DNA of 64,000 bases from Sphaerisporangium perillae (GCF_023276435.1 NZ_JALLPO010000005.1:186001-250000); one strand, 5' to 3'; shown: positions 44,348 through 53,285, numbered from the stretch's first letter. The notes: a model not told the origin generated them from the sequence alone. A program made the numbers and translations.

Positions 44348-44875
44348 CTAAAGCGTCGCGGCGATGTAGTTGAGTGTGGTGCGGTAGGTGTCCGGCTGCA
44401 CCACCGGGATGTTCACCATGTAGTCGTTGCTCAGGTTGTCTCCGCCGGGTGCGGAGGGGGTGTGCTGGGTGTGGACGGTCACCGGGGTGGTGTTGGACAT
44501 CTGGTAGAACAGTGGATCGCCGGTCTCGTGCACATACAGGTTGCCGATGGGAATGGAGTCGGAGTTTCCCGCCGACCCGGTCATCGTCGGCGTGGTCGCC
44601 TGCACCGTAACCTGGTAACCGGCCGGGTTGTTGGTCGTCACCGTCATCGTGACCGCGCCGTTCAGCGTGGCCGTGGTACCCGGGTCGCCGCTCAAGGTGA
44701 ATGAGCCGGTCAGGTTTGACAGGGTGATGGACCCGGTCACCGAGACGTTCGCCGTCGTGTTACCGGAGGAGGTGTCGGCGCGCGCCGGAGCGACGGGACC
44801 GGCCGAAGCAATCCCCAGGCTCATGAGTGCCGCCAGAACTCCAAGCAGCGGTGTCCGCGGCGATGAAAAAGCCAT
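44348..44875 (-). CDS. Secreted beta-rich protein, WxL-like partner
   Basis: A 175-residue exported protein: signal peptide (PLLGVLAALMSLGIASAG), then a Thr/Ser/Asn-rich beta domain (ANVSVTGSITLSNLTGSFTL; AVTMTVTTNNPAGYQVTVQA) resembling WxL or fimbrial-type surface domains, though without clear W-x-L motifs. It is the upstream partner of the DUF916-like gene. The pair is bracketed by the phosphatase 3' repeats. Confidence 0.68.
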   Translation of the reverse strand: MAFSSPRTPLLGVLAALMSLGIASAGPVAPARADTSSGNTTANVSVTGSITLSNLTGSFTLSGDPGTTATLNGAVTMTVTTNNPAGYQVTVQATTPTMTGSAGNSDSIPIGNLYVHETGDPLFYQMSNTTPVTVHTQHTPSAPGGDNLSNDYMVNIPVVQPDTYRTTLNYIAATL

Positions 44876-45232
44876 ATGACCTGATCTGCTGTCCACAGGT
44901 TCCCCCGAAACCAATCTCAGAAGACGTCCCAGATGACCGCCCGGGACCTTTGTCGGGGGAGTTTGCCCAGCGATCTGATGCCCTTTGTAGCAGGCCCGGG
45001 CGATCTTGCAGCTGCGACATGCCGATCATCGTCATCGTCAACAAACCTTCGATTCATGGACGGTGCGAGGCGGATCATCGTCCCCGCTGCCGGATCAAGT
45101 GTTCACACTTCGATGGCGTCTTCGTAGCTGCTCAGAAGGAAGGTGTGGATCGTCGCCAGGTGGTCATGGCGACGACCGGCGGCCAGTGCCGTCGGCGAGG
45201 GGCAGGTCGAGGAGGCCGGCTCAGGGGAGGAT
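44876..45232. other. 357-bp intergenic region including a phosphatase repeat flank
   Basis: No gene is supported. From 45169 onward it carries the downstream flank of the phosphatase gene that is repeated at 43171. The left part probably holds the promoter of the secreted pair. Confidence 0.5.
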
Positions 45233-46927
45233 TCAGGCGGTGCGGGTGAGGAGGAGGGCTACGTCGTCGTCCTGGCGGGGGAGGGCGGCGATGATGGTGT
45301 CGCAGGTGGCCTCCAGCGTGCCGCGCGGGGAGGCGAGCGCCGCCTGCAGGGCCGCGATGCCGCTGTCGATGTCCTGCTCGCGGCTCTCCACGAGCCCGTC
45401 GGTGTAGAACGCGAGCGTGCTGCCGGCGGGCATCGTGACCTCGGTGGTGCGGAAGGCCCGAGAGAAGGCGGGGTCGCCGAGGCCGAGCGCCAGCCCCGGC
45501 GGCAGGTCGAGCACGGAGGCGGTGCCGTCGGGACCCACGAGGATGGGGGGCGGGTGCCCCGCGCAGGCGAGCGAGCAGGTGCGGGTAACGAGGTCGACGA
45601 TGGCGTACAGGCAGGTCGCGCACTGGATGGAGTCGATGTCCTCCGCCATGTGGTCGAGCCGCCGCAGCACCTGGTCAGGCGCCAGGTCGAAGCCGGCGAG
45701 GGCGCGTACGGCGGCGCGGAGCTGGCCCATCGAGCCGGCGGCCACGGCGCCGTGCCCCATGGCGTCCCCGATCACCAGGGCGATGCGGGTGTCGGACAGG
45801 GGGATCACGTCGTACCAGTCGCCGCCCACTCTCATGGCGCTGGCGGGAAGGTAGCGGTGGGCGACCTCCAGGCCGGGCGGGACGGTGAGCGTGCGGGGCG
45901 CGAGGTTGTGCTGGAGGGCCTGCGCGGTGCGGCGCTCCCGGCAGTAGAGGCGGGCGTTGTCGATGGATATGGCCGCCCGGGTGGCGAGATCTTCGGCGAG
46001 CGCCTCGTCGTGCGCGTCGAAGCGGCGGCGGTCGGGGTTGCGGGTGAAGGCGATGAAGCCGAGCACCATGCCCCGGGCGGTCAGCGGCACGGTCAGGAAG
46101 GACGTCGCCTCCAGATGGTGCATCGCCGACTCGCCCATCACGCCGACGATCCTGTCGAGATCGTCGATCTCGAGGTCGGACGCGGTGTGGACGACCGGCC
46201 TGTCGGCGGCCATGCAGCGGTTGGCGGGATGCCGCGGGCCGTACGAGACGATCTCGTCGGTCGGGAAGGCGGCGTGCCACTGCGTCTCATCGGACGCGCG
46301 GGTGTCGAGCCTGAGCGCGAGCCGCCGGACCCGGACCGACCCGTCGGCCGCCCGGACGGGGAACTCCTCGTCCCGGAGCAGGCCTTCGACGACGTAGAGG
46401 CTCGCGGTGTCGGAGAAGCGCGGCACGGCGATCTCCATGAAATCCTCGGCGGCCTGGCGGGTGTCCAGCGTGGCGCCGACGCGCGTGCTCAGCTCGCTCA
46501 GCAGGGCGAGGCGCTCGCGGGCGGAGGCGTCGGCGTCGTGGAGCGGGGAGGCGTCCATGGCGGTGACCATCACCGACCCCCACGTGCCGGGACGGGCCAG
46601 CGGCTCCCAGCTGAACGCCACGTCGTGGACCCGGCCGTCGGCGCACTCGGCGGAGAGCACGTCGCTCCACCGCACGCCCGCGGCCACCTGGTCCAGGGCC
46701 CGCCGCACCGTGTCGCGACGGGTGCCGCGGAGCAGCAGGTCGCAGATGTCGTGGCCCATGGCCGTGTCGGGAGAGCGCCCGAACAGCCGCATGGCGCCGC
46801 CGCCCCACTGGGTGACGCGCCCGTCGTTGTCGAGCACCATGGCGGCGCATCCGGCCAGGCGCCGGAAGCCCTGGCGCGGATGGAATATCTCGTCCGCCGG
46901 TGACCCTGTCCTCGCCGCACGCGTCAC
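45233..46927 (-). CDS. PAS-GAF-SpoIIE (PP2C-type) protein phosphatase
   Basis: A 564-residue phosphatase. The N-terminal PAS domain (residues about 25-130) and GAF domain (about 150-310) precede a SpoIIE/PP2C catalytic domain: VGGDWYDVIPL, ALVIGDAMGHG, GHPPPILV, FYTDGLVE and the closing RQDDDVALLL. The Asp residues of these motifs bind Mn/Mg. It likely dephosphorylates an anti-sigma antagonist (RsbV-like). GTG at 46927 follows GGGGG. Its 3' end has been copied to 43171-43369 and, in decayed form, to 23101-23215. Confidence 0.93.
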   Translation of the reverse strand: MTRAARTGSPADEIFHPRQGFRRLAGCAAMVLDNDGRVTQWGGGAMRLFGRSPDTAMGHDICDLLLRGTRRDTVRRALDQVAAGVRWSDVLSAECADGRVHDVAFSWEPLARPGTWGSVMVTAMDASPLHDADASARERLALLSELSTRVGATLDTRQAAEDFMEIAVPRFSDTASLYVVEGLLRDEEFPVRAADGSVRVRRLALRLDTRASDETQWHAAFPTDEIVSYGPRHPANRCMAADRPVVHTASDLEIDDLDRIVGVMGESAMHHLEATSFLTVPLTARGMVLGFIAFTRNPDRRRFDAHDEALAEDLATRAAISIDNARLYCRERRTAQALQHNLAPRTLTVPPGLEVAHRYLPASAMRVGGDWYDVIPLSDTRIALVIGDAMGHGAVAAGSMGQLRAAVRALAGFDLAPDQVLRRLDHMAEDIDSIQCATCLYAIVDLVTRTCSLACAGHPPPILVGPDGTASVLDLPPGLALGLGDPAFSRAFRTTEVTMPAGSTLAFYTDGLVESREQDIDSGIAALQAALASPRGTLEATCDTIIAALPRQDDDVALLLTRTA

Positions 46928-47282
46928 CAGACCCCCTGGGAAACAGATGGGACATCGAGAGCGCGGTGCCGCTAGGAGGTGCGTGGACTCCTCCCCCGTG
47001 CGGGTCTGCGGCTACCGTCAGTAAATTAGCATCTACGCTTAGCTTCCTTTCGCGAAAACTCCTCAAGGTGAGGTCTCTGAGACCTTTGGGACTTCACTGC
47101 GCGTCATGCGGTGGTCACCGTGGAATCGCGTCCGGCGCGGGCCAGATAAGGGTCAAGCCGCGCTGACCAGCCCGAATCCGGCGTGGGCCGGCGAGCGGGT
47201 ACGCGCGATCGAGATCTGTAATGGCCCGTATCACACTGCTCTACGGGAATTGTGTGAACGCGTAGAACGGTTGGGCCCTCGC
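46928..47282. other. 355-bp intergenic region, AT-richer
   Basis: Between the phosphatase start and the metN remnant. It contains AT-rich DNA near 47020-47070 and the palindrome at 47071-47085. It probably includes the phosphatase promoter. No gene is supported. Confidence 0.5.
47071..47085. promoter_or_regulatory. Perfect palindrome AGGTCTC-T-GAGACCT
   Basis: Seven-base arms around a single T lie about 150 bp upstream of the phosphatase start, in an AT-richer stretch. It suits a dimeric regulator site. No matching copy was noticed near other genes, though GGTCTC/GAGACC arms recur at 14030-14046 with different spacing. Confidence 0.35.
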
Positions 47283-47474
47283 GACTCGGTGGCGATCATG
47301 CGGGACGGCCGCGTCGCCGAGGCCGGCCAGGTCGCGGAGCTGATCGCCACGCCGGGCTCGCTGCTCACCCGCGAGATCTTCCCGCTTCCCGAGCCCGCCC
47401 CGCCCGGCAGCCTCACCGTGACCCTCGCCGGACGGGCGGACGAGCCGGTGATGTCCAGCCTGGTGCGCCGGTTC
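47283..47474 (+). pseudogene. metN-like ABC ATPase fragment
   Basis: An open stretch reads DSVAIMRDGRVAEAGQVAEL, then IATPGS, and later GSLTVTLAGRADEPVMSSLV. It matches the end of the MetN ATPase domain and the beginning of its NIL ligand domain. The Walker motifs and the rest of the NIL domain are missing, and no start is available. It ends 11 bp before the convergent TetR gene's stop. A genuine methionine importer gene was probably truncated here. Confidence 0.7.
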
Positions 47475-47485
47475 GTAAAGGCGCC

Positions 47486-48163
47486 CTACTGGGCGGAGAG
47501 GGTGGGGCCGGACGGGGAAGGTGAGTGGTCGCCCTCCTCAGCCCCCGGCGGGTGGAGGCGAGGTTGGCGGAGGCCGTCGAAGGCGATCTTGCAGACGGCT
47601 TCGGCCAGGGCGTCCGCGCCCATTCCGCCGCGTGGCCGGTACCACTCGGTCAGCGAATTGACCAGCCCGAACAGCAGGCGGCTGGTGACGGCGGGGTCCA
47701 CGTCGGGACGCACGTCGCCCTCGGCCTCGGCCCGCCGGACGAGTTCGCTCACCAGGTGGTCGAACTCCCGGCGCCGGGCCAGGGCGCGGCGTTCCACCTT
47801 GGTGTTGCCCCGGACCCGCAGCAGCAGGGTGACGAACGGGAGGCGGTCGACGAGCACGTGCACGCTGAGCCGTACGAGGTGCTCCAGCCGGTCGATCGCG
47901 CGGCCCTCCATGGCGGCGACCTCGCCGGCGGCCTCGAACAGGCCGTCCAGCGCGCGGTCGACCGCCAGCCTGAGCAGCTCGTCCTTGCCGGCGACGTGGT
48001 GGTAGATCGCCGACTTGGTGATGCCGAGCCGGCGGGAGAGGTCCTCCATGCTGGTGGCCTCGTACCCGCGCTCGTTGAACACCTTGACCGCGACGGCCAG
48101 CAGCGACTCCAGGTCGTAGCCGGGACGGCCTCGACGTGGAGGGGTGGCGCGCGCGGTGGCCAT
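47486..48163 (-). CDS. TetR-family regulator, probable PaaR
   Basis: A 225-residue repressor. The N-terminal HTH reads EATSMEDLSRRLGITKSAIYHHV, typical of TetR, then a helical ligand domain. It sits 63 bp downstream of paaK on the same strand, next to the paa genes, and a TetR-style palindrome precedes paaA. A phenylacetyl-CoA-responsive role like actinobacterial PaaR is therefore likely by context. The N-terminal tail is basic and Pro-rich. Confidence 0.88.
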   Translation of the reverse strand: MATARATPPRRGRPGYDLESLLAVAVKVFNERGYEATSMEDLSRRLGITKSAIYHHVAGKDELLRLAVDRALDGLFEAAGEVAAMEGRAIDRLEHLVRLSVHVLVDRLPFVTLLLRVRGNTKVERRALARRREFDHLVSELVRRAEAEGDVRPDVDPAVTSRLLFGLVNSLTEWYRPRGGMGADALAEAVCKIAFDGLRQPRLHPPGAEEGDHSPSPSGPTLSAQ

Positions 48164-48173
48164 CGATCCTCCG

Positions 48174-48213
48174 TAAGCGTGGAGACCCCCGCCTTCAGTT
48201 CAGGCGGGGGAGG
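48174..48213 (+). repeat. Hairpin repeat, copy 2 (IS200/IS605-end-like)
   Basis: TAAGCGTGGAGACC followed by a perfect 9-bp stem (CCCCCGCCT / AGGCGGGGG, loop TCAGTTC-type). It shares its 14-nt lead and the stem core with 16570-16604. It lies between the paaK stop and the TetR start and could also terminate paaK transcription. Confidence 0.5.
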
Positions 48214-48226
48214 GAACAGGAGTATC

Positions 48227-49573
48227 TCAGCCCTGCTCGCCATCCTCGGCGCCGCGCCGGTCGATCACCCGGCGTAGCTTGCCGACCGAGCGTTCCAGGG
48301 TCTCGGGGTCGACCACCGCGCAGTCCACGCCGATGCCGGCCGTGTCCCTGACGGCCGCCACCACCTCGCCGGCGGCGAGGTCGCGGCGCGCCGTCGGGCA
48401 GTCGGGCCGGGCCTCTACCCGCACGGTCAGGTGGTCCAGGCGGCCCCGGCGGGTGAGCAGCAACTGGAAGTGGGGGGACAGGCCGGGAACGCGCAGGACG
48501 ATCTCCTCGATCTGGGTCGGGAACACGTTCACGCCCCGCAGGATGATCATGTCGTCGCTGCGGCCGGTGACCTTCTCCATCCGCCGGAACGGCCGCGCCG
48601 TGCCCGGGAGCAGCCGCGTCAGGTCCCGCGTGCGGTAGCGGATGATCGGCAGGGCCTCCTTGGTCAGCGAGGTGAACAGCAGCTCGCCCTTCTCGCCCTC
48701 GGGGAGCACCTCACTGGTGAACGGGTCGACCACCTCGGGGTAGAAGTGGTCCTCCCAGATGTGCAGGCCGTCCTTGGTCTCCACGCACTCCTGCGAGACG
48801 CCGGGCCCCATGACCTCCGACAGCCCGTAGATGTCGAGGGCGTCGATAGCCAGGCGGTCCTCGATCTCCTTGCGCATCCCCTCGGTCCACGGCTCGGCGC
48901 CGAACAGCCCGACGCGCAGCGAGGTCGAGCGAGGGTCGATGCCCTGGCGCTCGAACTCGTCGACCATGGCCAGCATGTAGCTGGGCGTGACCATGATGAC
49001 CCCGGGCCGGAAGTCCTGGATGAGCTGCACCTGGCGGGCCGTCATGCCGCCGGACACCGGCACGACCGTGCAGCCGAGGCGCTCGGCCCCGTAGTGCGCG
49101 CCGAGGCCGCCGGTGAACAGGCCGTAGCCGTAGGCGACGTGGACGATGTCGCCGGGCCGGCCGCCCGCGGCGCGGATCGAGCGCGCCATGAGGTCGGCCC
49201 AGGTGGACAGGTCGCGCTCGGTGTACCCGACGACGGTCGGCCGGCCGGTCGTACCGCTGGAGGCGTGGATGCGCCGGACCTGCTCCCGGGGAACGGCGAA
49301 CATGCCGAAGGGATAGTTGTCCCGCAGGTCGTCCTTGGTGGTCATCGGGAAGTGCGCGAGGTCGGTGAGGGTGCGGCAGTCCTGCGGGCGCACGCCGGCC
49401 CGGTCGAACGAGCGGCGGTAGAACGGCACGTTGTCGTAGGCGTAGGCGAGCGTCCACCGGAGGCGTTCGAGCTGGAGCGCGTGGAGCTCGTCCTGGCCGA
49501 TCCGCTCGACCGGCTCGAGGTGGCCGAGATCTCCCAGGTCCCCGAGGCCCGCCGTGTGTCCAAGGCTGCTCAC
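48227..49573 (-). CDS. paaK: Phenylacetate-CoA ligase
   Basis: A 448-residue AMP-forming ligase that activates phenylacetate to phenylacetyl-CoA. Visible are the adenylation P-loop HASSGTTGRPTVVGYT, the YGLSEVMGPG core, and RTRDLT with GRSDDMIILRGVNVFP, the C-terminal swivel region typical of PaaK. The length is normal. It is divergent from paaZ, with a 327-bp control region between them. Confidence 0.94.
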   Translation of the reverse strand: MSSLGHTAGLGDLGDLGHLEPVERIGQDELHALQLERLRWTLAYAYDNVPFYRRSFDRAGVRPQDCRTLTDLAHFPMTTKDDLRDNYPFGMFAVPREQVRRIHASSGTTGRPTVVGYTERDLSTWADLMARSIRAAGGRPGDIVHVAYGYGLFTGGLGAHYGAERLGCTVVPVSGGMTARQVQLIQDFRPGVIMVTPSYMLAMVDEFERQGIDPRSTSLRVGLFGAEPWTEGMRKEIEDRLAIDALDIYGLSEVMGPGVSQECVETKDGLHIWEDHFYPEVVDPFTSEVLPEGEKGELLFTSLTKEALPIIRYRTRDLTRLLPGTARPFRRMEKVTGRSDDMIILRGVNVFPTQIEEIVLRVPGLSPHFQLLLTRRGRLDHLTVRVEARPDCPTARRDLAAGEVVAAVRDTAGIGVDCAVVDPETLERSVGKLRRVIDRRGAEDGEQG

Positions 49574-49900
49574 GAGTGCCGCTCCGTTCGTCCGATCGCC
49601 GTCGTGTCAGGACTCCCCGGCCGCTCGGGGCGGTGACGGTGGTCGCCGTGAGCCGTCAAGCGCTCAACGTACCGACCGAATGGCCGATGGATGCGGATTT
49701 GTCATCACTTACGGATTTGTCGTCAGTTAAGGGTTGCCGTTCTACCGCTGTCAAGGGGTGTCGCGAGGCTTGTGGAATGGGTAGGAGCCAAGGAGCCGTC
49801 CCGCCGTCAGGTTGTCGGGCCGTCACCGGCCGCCCGAACGGCCCCGGGTTACCATCCAGGCGAACGGCCCGCATGTTGTCCCTCAATGGGGAGGTCGACC
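49574..49900. other. 327-bp paaK-paaZ divergent control region
   Basis: It should hold promoters for both directions. Near the middle are ACCGACCGAATGG (49671-49683), sharing the 9-mer GACCGAATG with the dyad before paaA, and a tandem 18-bp repeat (GGATTTGTC[AG]TCA[CG]TTA) at about 49695-49730. No gene is supported. Confidence 0.55.
49671..49690. promoter_or_regulatory. Possible PaaR half-site region
   Basis: ACCGACCGAATGGCCGATGG contains GACCGAATG, identical to the left arm of the dyad at 52044-52057. The right arm is weak. If the TetR protein is PaaR, it could bind here to control paaK and paaZ. Confidence 0.35.
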
Positions 49901-51934
49901 ATGGCTCCGCTCAGCAGCTACGTCACCGGTTCGTGGCACGTGCCGGACGACGAGGGGGCCCCGCTGCACGACGCCGTCACCGGGGAGGAGGTCGCCAGGA
50001 TCTCCTCGGCAGGGGTCGACTTCCGCGCCGCGCTGGACTACGGGCGTCGCACCGGCGGGCCCGCGCTCCGCGACCTGACCTTCCACCAGCGGGCCGCGCT
50101 GCTGAAGTCGCTGGCCTCCCACCTGCGCGAGCACCGCGAGGAGCTGTACGCGCTGTCGCTGCGCACCGGCGCGACGCTGAACGATTCGAGGTTCGACGTC
50201 GACGGTGGCATCGGCGTGCTGTTCTCCTACTCCTCCAAGGGCAGGCGCGAACTGCCCAACGGCAGGGTCTACCTGGACGGCGGCGTCGAGCCGCTCGGCA
50301 AGGGCGGCTCGTTCGCCGGCCAGCACCTCTATACCTCCATGCGCGGCGTGGCCGTGCAGATCAACGCGTTCAACTTCCCCGTCTGGGGGCCGCTGGAGAA
50401 GCTCGCGCCGGCGTTCCTCGCCGGCCTGCCGTCCCTGATCAAGCCGGCCGGGCAGACCGCCTATGTCACCGCCCGCCTGGTGGAGCTGATCGTCGCCTCG
50501 GGTCTCCTGCCCGAGGGCGCCGTGCAGCTGGTCTGCGGGAGCGCGGGAGACCTCTTCGAGCACCTGACCGAGCAGGATCTGGTGGCCTTCACCGGCTCGG
50601 CCTCGACCGCGCAGAAGCTGCGCACCCACCCGGTCGTCGCGGCCCGCTCGGTGCGCTTCAACGCCGAGGCCGACTCGCTGAACTGCTCGATCCTCGGCCC
50701 GGACGCCGCTCCGGGCAGCCCCGAGTTCGAGCTGTACGTCGCGCAGCTGGTGACCGAGATGACGGTCAAGGCGGGGCAGAAGTGCACGGCGATCCGGCGC
50801 GCGTTCGTCCCCGCCGAGCTGCTCGGTGAGGTGGCCGAGGCCGTCGCCGCCCGGCTGGCGAAGGTCACGGTCGGCGACCCGGCCGATCCGTCCGTCGACA
50901 TGGGCGCCCTCGCCGGTCTCGGCCAGCGCGAGGAGGTCCGCCGCGCGCTCAAGGCGCTCATCCCCGCCGGCTCGGTGGTGTACGGGGACCCCGAGCACGT
51001 GGAGGTCGTCGGCGCCGACGCCGAGCGCGGGGCGTTCGTCTCGCCCCTGCTCCTGCGGGTGGACGACGCCGACCGGCCCGAGCCGCACGAGGTGGAGGCG
51101 TTCGGCCCGGTGAGCACGCTCATGCCCTACACCTCGGCGGAGCGGGTGATCGAGCTGGCCGCGCGCGGCCAGGGCAGCCTGGTCGGGTCGGTGGTGACCG
51201 GCGACCCGGACTTCGCGCGCGAGGTGGTGCTCGGCACGGCCCCCTGGCACGGCCGCCTGCTCGTGCTCGACACCGAGGCCGCGAGGGAGTCCACCGGGCA
51301 CGGTTCGCCGCTGCCCGTGCTGGTCCACGGCGGTCCCGGGCGGGCCGGCGGCGGCGAGGAACTGGGCGGCGTCCGCGGGGTGCTCCACCACATGAGCCGC
51401 ACCGCCGTGCAGGCCGGCCCGTCGATGCTCGGGGCGATCACCGGGCGCTGGGTCCCCGGGGCCGAGCGCACCGTGACCGAGGTGCACCCGTTCCGCAAGC
51501 ACCTGGAGGAGCTGAGGCCGGGCGACACGGTGATCGCCGGGCCGCGCCGGGTCGACCTCGCCGACATCGAGCACTTCGCCGAGTTCACCGGCGACACCTT
51601 CTACGCCCACATGGACGAGGAGGCGGCCAGGGCCAACCCCTTCTTCGACGGCAGGGTCGCCCACGGCTACCTGATCGTCTCGCTGGCGGCGGGGCTGTTC
51701 GTCGACCCCGACCCCGGGCCGGTGCTGGCCAACTACGGGCTGGAGAACCTGCGCTTCCTCACCCCGGTCTACCCCGGGGACGAGCTGACCGTGACGCTCA
51801 CCGCCAAGCAGATCGACCCGCGCGAGGGCGCCCCGTACGGGGAGGTGCGCTGGGACGCCGACGTGACCAAGCAGGACGGCTCGTCGGTGGCCAAGTACGA
51901 CGTGCTGACCCTGGTCGCCAGGCGCGACGGCTGA
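49901..51934 (+). CDS. paaZ: PaaZ, ring-opening bifunctional hydrolase/aldehyde dehydrogenase
   Basis: A 677-residue fusion. The N-terminal aldehyde dehydrogenase domain has FTGSAST and the catalytic Cys in GQKCTAIRR (about 294). The C-terminal MaoC-like (R)-enoyl-CoA hydratase domain (from about 525) has DLADIEHFAEFTGD and NPFFDGRVAHGYL. The hydratase opens the oxepin-CoA ring and the dehydrogenase oxidises the resulting semialdehyde. The ATG at 49901 has GGGGAGG 6 nt upstream; sequence further upstream is not conserved. A 139-bp gap follows to paaA. Confidence 0.94.
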   Translation: MAPLSSYVTGSWHVPDDEGAPLHDAVTGEEVARISSAGVDFRAALDYGRRTGGPALRDLTFHQRAALLKSLASHLREHREELYALSLRTGATLNDSRFDVDGGIGVLFSYSSKGRRELPNGRVYLDGGVEPLGKGGSFAGQHLYTSMRGVAVQINAFNFPVWGPLEKLAPAFLAGLPSLIKPAGQTAYVTARLVELIVASGLLPEGAVQLVCGSAGDLFEHLTEQDLVAFTGSASTAQKLRTHPVVAARSVRFNAEADSLNCSILGPDAAPGSPEFELYVAQLVTEMTVKAGQKCTAIRRAFVPAELLGEVAEAVAARLAKVTVGDPADPSVDMGALAGLGQREEVRRALKALIPAGSVVYGDPEHVEVVGADAERGAFVSPLLLRVDDADRPEPHEVEAFGPVSTLMPYTSAERVIELAARGQGSLVGSVVTGDPDFAREVVLGTAPWHGRLLVLDTEAARESTGHGSPLPVLVHGGPGRAGGGEELGGVRGVLHHMSRTAVQAGPSMLGAITGRWVPGAERTVTEVHPFRKHLEELRPGDTVIAGPRRVDLADIEHFAEFTGDTFYAHMDEEAARANPFFDGRVAHGYLIVSLAAGLFVDPDPGPVLANYGLENLRFLTPVYPGDELTVTLTAKQIDPREGAPYGEVRWDADVTKQDGSSVAKYDVLTLVARRDG

Positions 51935-52043
51935 CGGCGGCGACTCGGCCGGGCCCGGTGCGTGCGGGGCTTCCGGCCCCGTACGGGCCGGTCAGAGGGG
52001 ATGGGCTTGCATGCCGTCCGCCGCTGAGCGAGACTGATAACTG

Positions 52044-52057
52044 ACCGAATGTTCGGT
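52044..52057. promoter_or_regulatory. Candidate TetR/PaaR operator before paaA
   Basis: ACCGAATGTTCGGT has perfect 6-bp arms around TG, close to the ACCG...CGGT style of actinobacterial PaaR boxes. It lies 17-30 bp upstream of the paaA GTG, just after a TGATAA -10-like sequence, so bound repressor would block transcription. Confidence 0.55.
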
Positions 52058-52073
52058 AAAGGGGTGGCGCCGC

Positions 52074-53000
52074 GTGGCAGACCTCCAGGAGCACTTCGAC
52101 CACACGATCGAGCAGGACCGGCGCGTCGAGCCGCGGGACTGGATGCCCGACGGCTACCGCGCGACGATGGTCCGCCAGATCGCCCAGCACGCCCACTCGG
52201 AGATCATCGGCATGCAGCCCGAGGGGGAGTGGATCACCCGTGCGCCGTCGCTGCGGCGCAAGGCCATCCTGCTCGCCAAGGTGCAGGACGAGGCCGGGCA
52301 CGGGCTCTATCTCTACTCCGCCGCCGAGACGCTCGGCGCCGACCGCGCTGAGCTGACCGCGATGCTCATCGAGGGGCGGCAGAAGTACTCCTCGATCTTC
52401 AACTACCCGACGCTCACCTACGCCGACGTCGGAGTCATCGGCTGGCTGGTCGACGGCGCGGCCATCTGCAACCAGGTGCCGCTGTGCCGCAGCTCCTACG
52501 GCCCCTACGCGCGCGCGATGATCCGCATCTGCAAGGAGGAGTCCTTCCACCAGCGGCAGGGGTATGAGCTGCTGCTCACCATGATGAAGGGCACGGACGC
52601 CCAGCGGGCCATGGTGCAGGACGCCGTCGACCGCTGGTGGTGGCCGTCGCTGATGATGTTCGGCCCGCCGGACGACGCCTCGCCGAACACCGCCCGGTCC
52701 ATGGCCTGGAAGATCAAGCGGCACACCAACGACGAGCTGCGCCAGCGCTTCGTGGACATGACCGTCCCCCAGGCCGAGGCGCTCGGCGTGACCCTCCCCG
52801 ACCCCGGCCTGCGCTGGAACGCCGAGCGAGGACACCACGACTTCGGGCCGATCGACTGGTCGGAGCTCAAGCGGGTGATCAGCGGCGACGGGCCCTGCAA
52901 CGCCCGGCGGATCGCCGTACGCCGCGCCGCGCACGAGGACGGCGCCTGGGTCCGCGAGGCGGCGACCGCCCACGCCCGCAAGACCGAGGTGAGGACATGA
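52074..53000 (+). CDS. paaA: Phenylacetyl-CoA epoxidase subunit A
   Basis: A 308-residue catalytic subunit of the di-iron ring-1,2-epoxidase. The iron-site helices are visible as [13 protein letters not shown] and [11 protein letters not shown]. Oxygen is inserted into phenylacetyl-CoA using electrons from PaaE. GTG at 52074 follows AAAGGGG. Its stop overlaps the paaB start (ATGA). Confidence 0.95.
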   Translation: MADLQEHFDHTIEQDRRVEPRDWMPDGYRATMVRQIAQHAHSEIIGMQPEGEWITRAPSLRRKAILLAKVQDEAGHGLYLYSAAETLGADRAELTAMLIEGRQKYSSIFNYPTLTYADVGVIGWLVDGAAICNQVPLCRSSYGPYARAMIRICKEESFHQRQGYELLLTMMKGTDAQRAMVQDAVDRWWWPSLMMFGPPDDASPNTARSMAWKIKRHTNDELRQRFVDMTVPQAEALGVTLPDPGLRWNAERGHHDFGPIDWSELKRVISGDGPCNARRIAVRRAAHEDGAWVREAATAHARKTEVRT

Positions 53001-53278
53001 GCGAGTGGCCGCTGTACGAAGTCTTCGTCCGGAGCAAGCGAGGGCTCAACCACGTCCACGTCGGCTCCCTGCACGCCGCCGACGACGAGACGGCGCTGCG
53101 CCACGCCCGCGACCTGTACACCCGCCGCAACGAGGGCGTGAGCATCTGGGTGGTGCGATCGGACCACATCGCCGCCACCAGCCCCGACGAGAAGGACCCG
53201 TTCTTCGCGCCGAGCGGCGACAAGGTCTACCGGCATCCGACCTTCTACACCATTCCCGACGACGTCCCGCACATGTGA
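52997..53278 (+). CDS. paaB: Phenylacetyl-CoA epoxidase subunit B
   Basis: A 93-residue structural subunit of the epoxidase complex. It shows the family opening [20 protein letters not shown], and [18 protein letters not shown]. The start at 52997 overlaps the paaA stop, deciding it over longer frames. It bridges PaaAC heterodimers and has no catalytic residues. Confidence 0.95.
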   Translation: MSEWPLYEVFVRSKRGLNHVHVGSLHAADDETALRHARDLYTRRNEGVSIWVVRSDHIAATSPDEKDPFFAPSGDKVYRHPTFYTIPDDVPHM

Positions 53279-53285
53279 GGCCGCG

